Part shown: positions 34,576 through 48,160 of the stretch, piece after piece
Numbering within the stretch: position 1 is the stretch's first letter
Layout: each line of letters opens with the position of its first letter
Origin: Trichoplax sp. H2
Lineage: Eukaryota; Placozoa; Uniplacotomia; Trichoplacea
Length of the DNA: 64,000 nucleotides
Direction of reading: 5' to 3'
Assembly: GCA_003344405.1 (NCBI GenBank)
Contig: NOWV01000117.1
Span: forward strand, 1-64,000
Program-made: the position numbers and the translations under genes
Notes under the pieces: generated by a model
What the model was told of the DNA's origin: nothing
Database searches by the model: none
What the model saw: only the letters and a program-made list of their open reading frames with translations

Positions 34576-36188
34576 TCCTATGCTATTAAGTTAAACGATT
34601 AATCAATTGTAACTGAAATCGAGAAGATTTCTTATGCATACTAGTAAATTACCCCTTCAAATAAACGGAAACATAATCTGCATAAAGCAATACATTAACA
34701 GAAAACTCAGAGCTAGTTTATCTTAATATACTGTAAGCTTCCTAAAGATGAGCAACCGGCACGGTACCAAGATAGAATTAATACAACCGAGATCGGTAAA
34801 GATTTCTTCTTTCTACTGCAGTAAACTAGTACAATATGGCTTATGGCTTAAAACGAAGAATGCGTAACAGGCAAAGCGCCTAAGCTACTAGATGACAGTA
34901 ATCCTTCACCGACACCAAGTATGACTATAACGTATACCAGTATTCTATAAAAATCCACTTCATTTTAGCCTTTCTAATCCTATATTAATTATGCATCTTG
35001 ACTCCATTGATATAAACTTATCAAATTTATGATCATTCGACTTTCTTATGAATATATTTATAGTATTCGATCCATTATAGTTATCTCGAGGGATAAAGAT
35101 AATCACAGACCAATAGCACATACCTAACTCAATACAAGAGCCTCTTGGGCCCTAGTATTCAATATTGGACAACAACTATTTAAATACAACAAAATGCCAT
35201 CGCTGTATTGATGATGGTTGTGAGAAAATAATTCATACATGGTAAAATGGGGAAACACAACTCCACTAATCCCAAGCTCTATTAGACATGAAATGAATCC
35301 GTATTCATGAAATACATCATTAAATAGATCAATAAGGATTTATTCATCTATATTCTAATAAATTATATTGAAATAATGACACTCTTTGAATAGGGCAATA
35401 TTACATATTGCAAATATTCTACAGTCAATTGGACATCTCTATACAGTACACGATATAAATCATCCATGGTAAATTAGCATAAAATAAAATACACATTTTG
35501 CTTGTAATTTGAATGAGTCACACAAGGTAATGGCCGTGAAAGAAAGACATTGCAAACCTAATTACAACATCTAATTTAGGAAATGAAAGACGATTAAATT
35601 CCATTACTATCACCTAATAGAAAGAACCAGCATAGTAAAATGGGGACAATTCCACTAATAGCTAATTCGCTATGATGAATTTGCTTGGAAAAGGACTAAT
35701 AGTTTACAATCAGTGACACAAATTAGACAGAAAAGGCAATAGTCTCTGCTGCACATACTTCAAGAATTGCATATGAAATAATACAGTAAATTCCGTTCAT
35801 ATCTGCTAGAGGGCACTATTTCAGTTAAGCTAGTCTATCCGTAAAATAGTTCAATAGCATCGAAACAGAATTCTAAAAATGGGATGGAATGTCAACTATC
35901 CTACCGATTAGGATTTGGATTCTATATTCTCGTTATTACAAATTTATACAGTATATAGAAATCACTCGTATATTATTTTTGTGATACCGATAATTTTCAT
36001 AATTGGCCATTACGTATAATACAAGAAAATTATCCCACAATATGACATTAGCTATCCTTCTATTCTTTCTAAAAACATCAGATACAGGTAAGTTCTAATT
36101 TGGTACAGTTCTAGAAATCAAACTACTTGATAAAAGTTGAAATTTCTTGACATATTTTGGTAGCCAATAAAAAGTATTCAGAATTCCT
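34576..36188. other. Intergenic DNA with a diverged long-spaced repeat
   Basis: No gene recognised. The words 'gtaaaatggggaaacacaactccacta' (near 35240) and 'gtaaaatggggacaattccacta' (near 35635) mark a diverged direct repeat about 395 bases apart. The remainder is featureless AT-rich sequence and probably includes the 3' UTR of the ITPRID-like gene. Confidence 0.45.
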
Positions 36189-39100
36189 TTAGCCAGCAAG
36201 ATCGACAGGTTGATTACTATTATTTGGATTGGATATGGACATTTTAGCCAGTTCCAATTCTTTCTCCTGTAATAGCGTAACAGAAATGGATTACATCATA
36301 ATAGTCGTAGATGCGTAAATGGAACAGAATCTGCAGTAGCAGCTAAATTATTAAAAAACCCCAGCATTATCACCTAATAACTATCAAGATTGATTAAACA
36401 TATTATCTGAAATCAACTTTGTAAAATATTAATCAACATAATATCATGCCTTTAGCTGCTCTTGTAATGTTTGCAATTTATTTTCATATTGTCGCTGGAT
36501 AGACTGCTCAACAGCTTTCTTGACCTAATGTTGCAGTAATATCATATAACGTTATACTACAATGTTAGTATTGATACAAAAATAGGATAAAGTAGATCAT
36601 TTAATCTTGCATAAGATATCAAGAAAACTAGCATTTCAAATATCACTACATCATGAAAGTCATTATATTTTGTAATGTTCTAATATTGGCAGTAACAGTT
36701 ATGCCTTCAAACCTGTTGTAAAGAATGAGTTAGCTGATGCTTAATTTGCCCTCTTTCCAGTTCTAGTGTTTTCTTAAGTAAATGCAATTCGCTCTGTAGC
36801 TCTTTCGATAGTGGTGCGCGATGATTAATCGCCTCATCTTGATCAAAGACTTCATCAAGGATCTCATGACTGCTAATGTCATCATATGGAGGTAAAATTA
36901 GATCGTTGCCATCTTCGTGATGCTGGCTTTCTTCTTCTTGTAACTTAGAATAGATTTTCTCTAAATTCTCTTCCATAATTTGTTGGTCTTGCAGCAAATT
37001 AAGCATCTATTCATTTTAGAGTAGAATAAAGATTTCTTAGTTCCCTTTTTAAATGATCATACTTTATCACATTATAGAGCTGTATAAATCTAATGATCAA
37101 ATTACCTTCTGACTTAAGGCTAAACCAATATCATATCGATAGTGATTTTCGTGTGTAAAAAACTATAGGCAGTAGAGAAAGGGACAATTGTTGGAATTGA
37201 ACTATTAAAGGTATCTCAGAAACTGATACAGTATATGAGCTAGCTATATTAATGATTATTGAAGTTATAATTATGGAAATCCCAACTGTAAATCTATTTA
37301 TCTTATATTGAATTTGCCTTTTTGTCATTTTCTTTCATAATGGCTAATTTCTTTTTATGTAAATTAAATTCCAAGTCTTCAATTTCCAGCATAATTTCTC
37401 TTCGTAATACCAGTAATGACTCGATATCATTTCTAAAATGTGGATAGACTTGATTAGATAAATCAAAAAATAAACATCACCAGCAATATAACTGAGATGT
37501 GGCGTAACAATATGCTACACGACAGCTCTGCAAGGAAATTAATAGTCCATCTATAATCACACTGCCACCCGCATACAGAATTGCGTTCATCATGATTTAG
37601 CTACGCTAATTCAGCAATTCGAATCAGCAATTTGAAATCAATCACTTTTTTATAGACAAATGAGATCTCACACCACAGCAATAGACCGTATTGTACTATA
37701 GATCCTTTAATTTTGCAGCGATAGAGAAAGTCTCATTCATTATTATAAAAATACATAATTTACCTTAATTTACTATCCTTCTTAAATTTATCTATATATT
37801 GTTTAGTGCTGTCGGCAATATTATTTTGCTCTTCTTTATAAACGTTCAATGCTTCTTCAAGCATTGCAATCTCTTCAAAGGCTCTCTGTATAATAAATAT
37901 CATCCATTTTTAAGTTGATCGATCAAGAAATTCTGCTATTCATATCATTTTACAAAGTGGAATCATTGGTAGGATAACGTTGTGTATATATAATAGTGAA
38001 AACCTACTTCTTTCCCTTCAGAAAGCACAGACTCGTTCGATCGCTTATCAAAGACATCATCGGATGCGGTATCGAAATAAAGGCTGGCACTACTTAATGT
38101 CTACATAAAAATTATAAAGATAAATGGTCGTTGGATATTTTTACCTTCGTCATGTAACTAACAATGTATTAACAATGGCTCCCCTGCACCATCGCTTCAC
38201 GATATTATAGTTACTACAGATGAGAAAATCAATTTAGAAAGGTTTTATTAAAGGTTTTATTACACACTTACAGCTAGGGATCGATCAACCGGTATTTTTC
38301 GTTTCTGTCTATGCATTACGGCATTTTCTTGAGAAGAATTACCATCTTCAGGTGTATCTGCGTTTCATTGCATTGAAGAAATTATAGCAGATACCAGTTT
38401 AGATGCTATAAGATATCTCAATCTTCGTCTTCATACAACACATTTTAAACTGAACTACACCTTTCTTATTTACTTTAATCCATCTGAGACACTTATTACT
38501 ATCGTATTGAATATTTAACTGTAGTAAAATCGATAGATAAGCGACTTTGCAGGGTTACGTCTGTAAAATTGTACCGATATAATAGAAAAAGGGATCAACT
38601 ATTTACTATTCGATCAATCTCACCTTTAATTTCCCTACTTTCAGGCCAAGCTACCGACTTTTCTTTATTTACTGCAGGCTTATCCAAGTTATTATCTTCT
38701 ACCTTCGCCCCTTGCTTACTTTCAGCCACTTCTTGTGTAATATACTATACGAATATAATGTATTTAATATCAAGATTACTACCTGTGCTGATGATAACCG
38801 ATGCAACGTGGCAGATATTTAAAATAGCGTATCGAAATTTTCTATATGACTGACCTCTGGATTGCATACCGCATGTGATCTCGTCAATAGGCCACGTTTA
38901 CAAGGTGCATCATCAATAGAATGCTTTGAATTAGATGGGTTATCATTACGTTGAATATTTTCAGATAGTAATTTGATTTGATCATTTAGCGATGCCGATG
39001 AAAGTCGTCTCCTTCGCCCATCGCTACTCTTCGATGTCATCGATGTTTTTCGACTTATTGTTACAGTTTCTATTTCACTATTATGATCATCATAATCTGA

Positions 39101-42100
39101 GCTTGAAAAGGTTCTGTCAGAGCTAAGCGCAGTTCTTGATGTTGGAGATGATGGTAATGATGATACAGATGTCGATTTCTTCCGCAACGAATCAAGTACA
39201 ATGTAGTTTTCACTGGAAAAGGCACCGGCATCATCATAACGATAGGGTATTGGCATACTTTGATATTTTTGATCCTTAAAATATTTGCTATCAAGCTGAC
39301 TATCATCAACCGATTGACTTTGACTTGATCTTAACCCTGATCTGATTTTGCTAGATCGTTGACGTAAGCCATGAAAGAGTTGTTTAATTGTGGAAGATTT
39401 ACCAGGTGATAAACTAGAATTTGCTTTCACTTCTTGATCAATACCGTCGTTTGGTGCAGTGTCTGGAGAATTGGATTCAATGAGTTGATAAGAAGATTCA
39501 CCCTTAGGCAATGATTGTAAAACTTGGTCATCAATTTCTACAAATGATGAAGAAGTTATCCTACTTAAAGGCCGGAATATATTAGAATCTGGACTATAAT
39601 TATGGTCATTTTTATCACGACTAGTAAATACGTCATCGTCATAACTGCTCTGAAGACTAACGCCATTAAGGTGGCTTTCCGATTTTGCGTTGACGATTGG
39701 ATGATTATCATGACCAGTAGTTAAATTTGGGCTAGAGTAGCGTAATTTAGACTTAACAGTTTGTAAAGTATGACCTTTATGTTTTAAATCAACGTAGTCT
39801 CCGACAGGAATACATTTCGATTTGGACTGCTTTTCATCAGTCTCCACTTCTTCTTCATCATCGGCGCTAACGCGAACATGAAAATGATGCGGTACTCCAA
39901 ATACACCGTCTTTAATCCTTGAACTTAACTTTAACGAATTTAGCAATGTTGCAATGTCAATACCTTGAAATCGAGGTGGAATTCGATTTAATATACTTGT
40001 AATGACATCATCTGTAGGTAAACTGCCGCCAAAACCTAGCGAAAGTAATATTTCCTCAGGGTTGCCACGTCTCAATTTGAGAATATCTTGTAAGCTGTAT
40101 AAGATGAATATAGTAATGATCAATTAGCTATTAATTATCAATACTTTTACCATAATTTATTCACTTCTTATATACTAAATTTAATAATCTAAGGAGATCG
40201 ATACCCCATGCTATTGATCATAACGAAAACAAAATAAATAGGGAAGCAAGATACTAGTGGCCCTAGGTTAAATTAATAGTGCAGAAAATGGGTAGGAATC
40301 TGTAGTTTAAAATAACAACAAATGCTCAACAAAGCAAGTTCAAATAGATGCTCAAGTAATTACTTCTATAAGCATCTAAGGGAAAATTAAAAATGGAGAA
40401 ATATCAAGACTCTGAATTAGATGATACGTGATTGAAAAACTTCATTCTGTAGTTAGGATTACTGAATTCAACATCTAATTCAGCCTAGTACAAATTCATG
40501 GTTTTCCATTTGATTTTACCTTAAAGTTTGACGATCATTGGGTCCTTGAAGAAATAATTTACCATCGTCGAAAACAATACTATTTTGCCTATTGATTTTA
40601 TCGTGATGATATTCTTCGCTACTGCAAAAGCGATCCGGTATCCTGCACAAAAAAAATCATTATTAGTATTCTAAATAAATGGATTTGCTAGTAGCTGAAT
40701 AAACGGTCTATACGTAGTATGATAGTCGAAAGTACTATTTATCCACGTATAGAGATTGATTGCATAAATTTTTAATTTTATTCATTCAATTCCAATATGA
40801 TTTATATGGTAGTATATCGTTTTAATTGACCCTCAGTTATTGACATTAATTTCAACGGAAAGTATGTAGCAGTAATACCCGGTAATTAGTTTTTAATCCC
40901 AACTGCTGTACTCAACAATCAGAGTTTAATTTCCAAATTGAAATTAAATTCGTATGCTTCTTATTAGTCTACTTGAAAATTTGTCTCATAATTTTAGAAA
41001 GTGCATCAATATAACAAAAACAAAGACAGACGTAAGGTTTAGATTGCTAAAGAAAACTCTAACGTTATGTTTCTTATAACGTAATTACAGAAGTGACTTT
41101 ATACTGTCCATACAGGGTATTCAGTACGGTTTTGTTCAGATTTTGCCAAGAATTATAGTGGCATTTGCAATAGCTAGTTAGTTATTACATATCACTTTTG
41201 CTAAAGTAAATGGTCGTCAAAGTGTGGTAGTAGTGGATCATGAAAAGTTTCGTTTAACAGCGAATACTTTGATAAAATGGGTTATACATGTCTAAGTGGA
41301 AATATATATAGCATTATAGTATAATTAATAAAAGGTATTTTTCATTTATTAAAGAATTAGCAGTAATTGTAAGCAATAAAAATACTGGTTTTGACGATAG
41401 ATTACATCTAAATGAAGGCTATGCTTGTAAAGCTCAATGTTTTTTCTGACATATTCAAAAGAATTACCTAGAGTCTGCTGCCCAATGATACTGATTACTA
41501 TCACAGCTTTGATTGATAAATGATGAAGAAGCCAGAGATTTTCTGGAGTGGTCATATCCATTTTGGCCATAGGGTAGACTTCCGTTGTGTGTTTGGTAAA
41601 GAGGAGAAATATCCTCCGTTGATTCTTCCTCAGTTGTAACAATATCACTACCTTGATGATCAATAATTTGATATTTTTGTTCATTTTCTATCTTACGAAA
41701 AGATTCAGGCGTTCCTTCTCCTAGAAATGTAGGTGATGATGACATTAGCTTACGTAAAAGACCAATACGCGTTAAAATCAATGTTGAATAGGTCACAATA
41801 TCTCTGACGAGGAGGTAATATAGTCCTCAAAATTGCATAAATGCCGTTATATATAAACGCTATTGCTTAACTAAGAATTAAATATTAATAAAATAAGATA
41901 ATGAATATTGTTGCAATAATGAATTTATTAATAATATGATAATTGTAAAGATGTAAGAAACCAATAAAGACAAGAAAAATTATTTTTGAATGTTCGTCTA
42001 CGCTACTAAGAGTAATCGGAAGCTCAGTTGTTATTAAAGTATTCATTTTTACGGCTTAATGAATTGCCCCTTATAAGAAAATAATGCTGCCTATATATTG

Positions 42101-45100
42101 TAATACCACACAATGTTATGAATCGATCAAAAACCAAAATCATAAGGTACTGTATAAAATAATTTCCAAGCAACTACCCATAGCGTACCCAATAATATTC
42201 TATATATGTCAAGCTATCATGCTGCACCTTTTAATACGCATTTTTACCAGTATTACCCCTTAAAATTATTGAGCTGACATTTTACAGAATATTTCTGGAA
42301 TTCATTTTAACAAAAGTAGACTCTTTCAGAATTGAGTAACGTCATAAAGTCGCCTAATCAATTAAACCTACATCATATTGCAGTTTGCTATTTTTGCTGT
42401 AGCTTGTATAGATTCGGTGCAATTTATATGAAACTTACTTCATTAAAATAGCCGGCAGAATATACTGTATACAATATATTTATATATGCGAATGTATATA
42501 AATGATAATGATTGCTGTTGTTTGGTTGAATTTGAAATTGACTCTAAATGTAATCATCAAAACTACTACTGCATATCTTAGGCATGGCAGATGTTGACAG
42601 TATATATTTTACTCGAAAAGCGTATTTTATGACCATCAATATGAATCAATCAATTATTGTGATTATTAAATATTTAATTGTACAATCAGAATATTTATAG
42701 ACAAAGTTTTTCTACTGATTAGATAAAATGAATATTTACTCTCCTTTTCTTGATTCTTATTAGCTCCCTATAATAGTCTCCTTTATATTCGCTATTACAT
42801 ATTTAATTTAAAAATAATTACCGCGTTCATAAGGTATTGAAACTGTTTGGATTTAGCAAATACAATCGAAAAGAATAAATTAAATTCTGCTAAAGAAAGA
42901 CTGCCTTGTAACTATCACGGCAACAATATGATTTTGCCAATATTCGTGTGACTAAATAATATGCTACTTGGTTAGATGGTAATTTTGGTCGCATTTTGTG
43001 TTATTCTTATATAACTGACATTCGATCGCTAGCTACTCATTTTGAACTTACGTATCGACTCTATCGATTAAGTGATAGCTTAGTACTAATTGAAAGTGCT
43101 CGATCGATAAATTCTTAGAACGCTCAAAATCGCAGAACAAACGTATTATGTACCTATCAGATCGAGAGTAATTGAAGTTTTACTGTCCATAAAAGCTTTA
43201 TGCATTTGTAGCTATTGTTATTGTAGGCCACCTTGGCAAGGAAATGAATACACAGATTATTGCTTATATAGTATGAATAATGACAAGGCACAGTTGGTTG
43301 CTATTTATCAATTAAGGAATAATCAAGACTATTAAAGTGAATGAATGGAAGCCGATTGCGGCATTTTATTAAATAAAAAAGTAATTCTATTAAGATCCAT
43401 CGATGTATTAATGATCCGAGAGTCAATGACAATTGTCTGACCTAGTGTATTAATTTTCAACGTTAGATGATTGAACACCTTATTACGACTACATTCGATG
43501 TAGAAGTTTGAGTTGGAGCTAAATAATGTTCAATTTATTCACGGCTATCCTTAAGACAAGAACCTATAAAGCTACTAAAATGAGTCGTCTCTAGTTCAGA
43601 CTGATTGAAAAGATTACATGTCTTTACTTAGAAAAGCGGTTACGACATAATTTATCATTTTTTCAACATTGAATTATTGCATGTCTTGCAATTACTGAAT
43701 TGGAAATTAGGAATTGAGCAAGGACTAACTGAAAAATATTCATAGCTATGACTGATGAGATAAGAATTTATCGAGCCAGTAAAATGAGCCACCTCCATTT
43801 TAGATTAATTGAAAAAATTTACATGTGTTATATTGTAATAAGAATTTATCATGCTAGTAAAATGAAAGAATCTTCTGCATTGGATATAAAAATTTGAGTA
43901 CTGGTAGGAACTAACTACTATAAAAAATATTCGCCGTCAAAATTAATAAGACAAGAAATTGTCAAGCTAGTAAAATGAACTGCCTCCAATTCACGGTAAT
44001 CAAATTGATTGCTTGGATCTACTTAGGAATGTGCTTACCTCTTAATTTTGGCATGGAGGGTAGCCATCCTTTAAACGAAGGCTTCCTAGAACGTCCAAAA
44101 GTTGGTATAAAATATTTTTGTTGTAAGAACTGATATTGTGTAGTACCTTCTCTGCTACAGAGGTGTATTATCGTAATAAGTGATAGTGGTTTGGATATAG
44201 CAATTCAGTAATTCGAGGTCAAAGCTATACCCGACTGATTCTTTGAAAATATAATAATTAGCAACTACCTATGATCGGTAAGCTTACGAGCATTCCCTAG
44301 CAAAGCTTAATAGGATCAAATTCAATGTTTCAGACTTACATAGATAATGCTCCAATTAAACCATTAGTTCCTGCATACTGCGTAGTATTACGTGAGGCTA
44401 AAAGAATGGAAAAAGAGTAAAAATTTTTCGAACGGATTGCCCCATATAATTAAATCTGTTCAAGGTCTGGTCTGAGACCGAACATAACTATCTATGTGCT
44501 CATTGCCACTATTTTAATAAGAATCTACCTACTTCAGTAAGCGAAAAGCTACGTTTAACTCTGAATTTATATTTTATTATAATAAAATGTTAATAAAAAT
44601 AGGTTAATACATACATAATTAAGCGAAGGATGAATTATATTTCTATATTAATGAACTATAATTATTATATATTGTAACTGCCTAAAGATTACAGTATAAT
44701 GTATTACTGGGATCTGTAAAACAAAAAGCCACTTTCTAAAGTACAGTAAATGACAAGATTAAAAGATTACATTGCATTTTTTACCTAACGAGCTATAATA
44801 ACCAAGTATTGCGGTCTATTAAAGATTGCAATATGGTTTTTATAGCTATAAAAACTGAAATTCACTAGCTAAAGTAAATGATAAACAAGAACAGAAGCTA
44901 ATAACTAATAAAATAATCTAACAGAGGTGAAACGGTTAACTTTTATGAAAATACAAGAGCGCTAAGTTTCCTTTTCCTAAATCAAGATAATGAATCACTA
45001 CTTACGAGCTTGAGGAGAATACTGACTTCGCTGATTTGGATAAGGCTGATATTTATGTTCTTCGGTTGTATCTAAGTCATAGCTTCTGTTTTTTTTTTTC

Positions 45101-45411
45101 ATATTTTCTAAATTGAATTCCACATTGCCACTACTATTTCCTCTTGGTCGTGAAGTTTCTGTCAATGAAATAGAAGTTGGGTTGTAAACTAATTTGTGTC
45201 TATTCGGCACAAATTGTTTGCTATTGTTGCTGCTACTCAATCCTGGCGTTTGGTTTGGATTATCGGCATGGACACGAGCAGCTTGCAATGTGGGAGCTTG
45301 AAAGTGAGATTGGGAATGGGACCTACAGAAATCATTAATATCAAAATCATCAGAAATTGTGATTGGCACCATGTTGATTTTTCTAGTGCAGTAGAAATAA
45401 TCAGGAGCCAT
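36189..45411 (-). CDS. ITPRID family protein (KRAP/SSFA2/TESPA1-like)
   Basis: Members tether IP3 receptors and link them to actin. Exons in transcript order: 45411-45006, 41801-41468, 40642-40520, 40094-38855, 38744-38624, 38357-38272, 38100-38008, 37885-37764, 37432-37318, 37162-37106, 37006-36713, 36524-36450 and 36266-36189, giving 1,047 codons. If exon 12 instead runs to its own stop at 36444, the product is 1,023 aa. The family signature spans exons 3-4: SLQDILKLRRGNPEEILLSL, then GFGG, RIPPRF and GIDIATLLNSL. A long Ser-rich low-complexity middle follows. Exons 8-11 form a coiled coil, with LVLRREIMLEIEDLEFNLHK aligning to the human coiled coil and a final VKKAVEQSIQRQYENKLQ helix. Human KRAP has two consecutive phenylalanines after its IP-R motif; here only one is present. 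Exons 9 and 12 would use GC donors. ATG 45411 follows an in-frame stop, but an acceptor-like site just before it leaves a 5' exon possible. Confidence 0.85.
41802..45005 (-). other. Large first intron of the ITPRID-like gene
   Basis: About 3.2 kb separating the first two coding exons. Apart from the diverged repeat at about 43560-44060, it shows only AT-rich sequence with (TA)n-like runs (for example near 42470 and 44650). No nested gene was recognised. Confidence 0.5.
43560..44060. repeat. Diverged tandem repeat in ITPRID-like intron 1
   Basis: About three copies, period near 200 bases, each containing 'gctactaaaatgagtcgtct' or a variant (near 43570, 43775 and 43967), then 'ccattt(t)agattaattgaaaa-gattacatg'. 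The array sits within the 3.2-kb first intron (45005-41802), which is otherwise featureless. Confidence 0.6.
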
Positions 45412-45774
45412 AAACTAATGTTTTGCTTTTAAGTGTTTGTCATATTACATCATTCAACATGGTCAAGAGTAATAAAGCTAACTTGATTAATATCCGTTCA
45501 AAATAGCCTCCGTACCATCAAATAGTTATGCAATTGAAAATAATTCTCATCATGTGCTAATTCTAATCCCGTGATGTCATAGAAGGATATCAACTTGAAG
45601 CATTTAATATAATACAGAGTTTACTCGGAAATGGATGAAAGCGAAAAAATAAATTGCGGACACACAGGCTTGTTTAGAATAATGTCAACGAATGGACACT
45701 GAATTCCAACGAGATAAATTTAAAATCATCAATATCGCCCTTGTAATAACACCGTTTAGTTGAGTTACTAGTGT

Positions 45775-46545
45775 AAGATGAGATAATTACTGTCATTCTC
45801 GACAATAACTAAAGTATAAATGAATTCTTTTCTCTTCTATTCGATAACTTGAAAACGTAAATACACGTGTATAGTCGTCTAAAAAATACAGACTAAAGTT
45901 ATGGTTGGTTAAGCCTAGTAGGCTATTTTATTACACGTATACTATGAGATAATTACTGTAGTTCTTGACGGTCACTAAAGTATCAAAGAGTTCTTTCTTT
46001 TTCTAGACCACTAGAAAATATAAATCTAGTTGTCCAAGAAATACAGATTAAATTTTAGAGATGGTCGAGCCTAATAAGTTGAATTCTTGTCAGCACACCA
46101 TGAAATAACTTACTATAATTTACGATACTAATCGTAATATCAAAGAATTTCTTCTCTCCCGCTAGACTACTAAAAAACGCCAGTATAATTATCCAAGACT
46201 AAAGTGTAGGATGGCTAAGACTAGTATAGTAAAACTATGACAATTATAAAATGAAATGATTTACTCAAATCCATTACATTAATTAGAGTATCAAACATTC
46301 CTTCTCTTCTAATAAATTACTAGAAAATGCAGACGTAATTGTCATAGACTAGAGTTAAGATTGGTTTAGCTTAATATACTAAAATATTACAAATATACGA
46401 TGAGCCAATTTACAGTAAATTTCGATGCTGGCTATAATACCGAAGAATTCTTTCTTTTCTACTAGACTACGAGAAAATGCAAATGTAATTGTATAAGATA
46501 CATAGACTAAAAAGCTTAGGCATTGATAAACATAGCATGGTACAA
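45775..46545. repeat. Diverged tandem array, five units of about 150-170 bases
   Basis: Units begin near 45778, 45945, 46101, 46250 and 46399 with variants of 'atgagataattactgtaat'. Each continues with a 'tatcaaagaattctttcttt' segment, an 'ctagactactagaaaatgca' segment and an 'agactaaagttaggatggtt' segment. Divergence between copies is high, roughly a quarter or more of positions by eye. Confidence 0.75.
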
Positions 46546-47269
46546 AATGATTTATTCATATGCTCTGTTGATAATAATAAATCTTGATCTAATAATAATT
46601 AGGGTGAGGGTGAATAGATGATTACATTTGCCTTTGAATAACGAGTTGCCTAAATACTCTATACCATTCAATAGGGAAAGAATTGATACTGAAAAAATAT
46701 CGGTCATAAAGAGGAGTCTATGTAAATTATAATGTCAACAGTCGAAATTTACCGTAAAGAATAAATCTACGTTCATAATAGCACTAATTAACATAGCTGA
46801 AAGCCTTTAGTATCAAGACTTTGAAAGAATATATTATCAATCAACATCAGTTCAATAAAAATTGAGGTTCAATAGAAGATTGGGTGATCATGAATGGCCA
46901 AATGTAATTTAGATAGATTATTATACAAATCGTGTTAAGACTGTCACTATAAATAAGAAAATCGTCATAATAAAAATATTGATAAAAATATTTTGAATAC
47001 ATGGATCAATAATTACCCTAAAAAGACAAGGAATTTATTCGGCTATAGTATTGTAGGGGATTAAAATTGATACCATAGGGTGTGGATGACTGATCATAAA
47101 ATTAAATTATTTCAAATTTAGAAATTTGAGGATAAATTTCGGTTCGTACTGAAATATTTAGTGGCTTAATGGTATGTAGAGTAATGACGATTAAGCAAAA
47201 TGATAGAAAATTATTATCTCTAGAATTGAAAATCTGGTCATTAAATAGGCTGAGCTTAATCTAAAGTTA

Positions 47270-48160
47270 AGGGTATCAAATAGAATAATAAAATGAAAAA
47301 TTAGAAATTGGCAGACATTATCGGATAATTCATGACAATCTTAAAATATTGCAATGGCTCAATGTCATGTGGAATATGGAAAGTGAAACGTGAATACCGC
47401 CATATTGCGAAGCAATACAGTGTATAGTCATTACTGGAAATGATTATTGCTGTAACTGAAAATCTACCCATTAAATAGGCTAAGCTTAATTTATAATTAA
47501 GGCCTTAATGTAGAACAGCAAAATAAAAAATGAAAAATCGATAAAAATGGTCAGATAGTTCATAACGTGCTTAAAACATTCTAATGGCTCAATGCAATGC
47601 GGAATACATATGATAAAGAAATTCCAAGAGAGTCATGAATATCCATATTGACTGGAATATACATTGGCATTGTTAAAAAGTTATTTGATTATTACTGTAA
47701 CTGAAAATTTATCCCCTAAATAGGCCAGCCTAATTTAAAATGAAGGCCATCACATAGAATAACAGTGTCAAATCAGAAATCTGTAGAAATGGCCAGATAC
47801 CGGTAATTCATGATATGATTAGAATAGGCTAATGGCCCCTTGCAGCGTGGAGTATTAAAATGTGATAATGATGTACTGGTACCTGAAGAAAGGTGAATAT
47901 TGTCATATTGAGATGAATATACAATGCATCGACATAGCTGAAAAATGATTATTGCTGTAACTGCAAGTCTACTCGCTAAGCTCAATTTAAAGTCAAGGCT
48001 GTCAAATAGAATAGCAAGATGGAGAATTAGAAATTTGTAGAAATGATCAGATAGTTCACAATATGCTTAAAATATGCTAATGGCGCATTACAACATCGAG
48101 TATTGAAATGTGATTATGAGATACAAAAAGAAATGCGAATATCGCTATATTAAGAGGTAA
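47270..48160. repeat. Diverged tandem array, four units of about 235-250 bases
   Basis: Units begin near 47278, 47512, 47752 and 48003 with 'atagaataacaaaatgaaaa'-type sequence. They continue with 'aatggctcaatg' and close with 'gattattgctgtaactgaaa' plus 'taaataggctaagcttaatt'. Fragments of the same unit extend upstream to about 47040. Confidence 0.75.
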
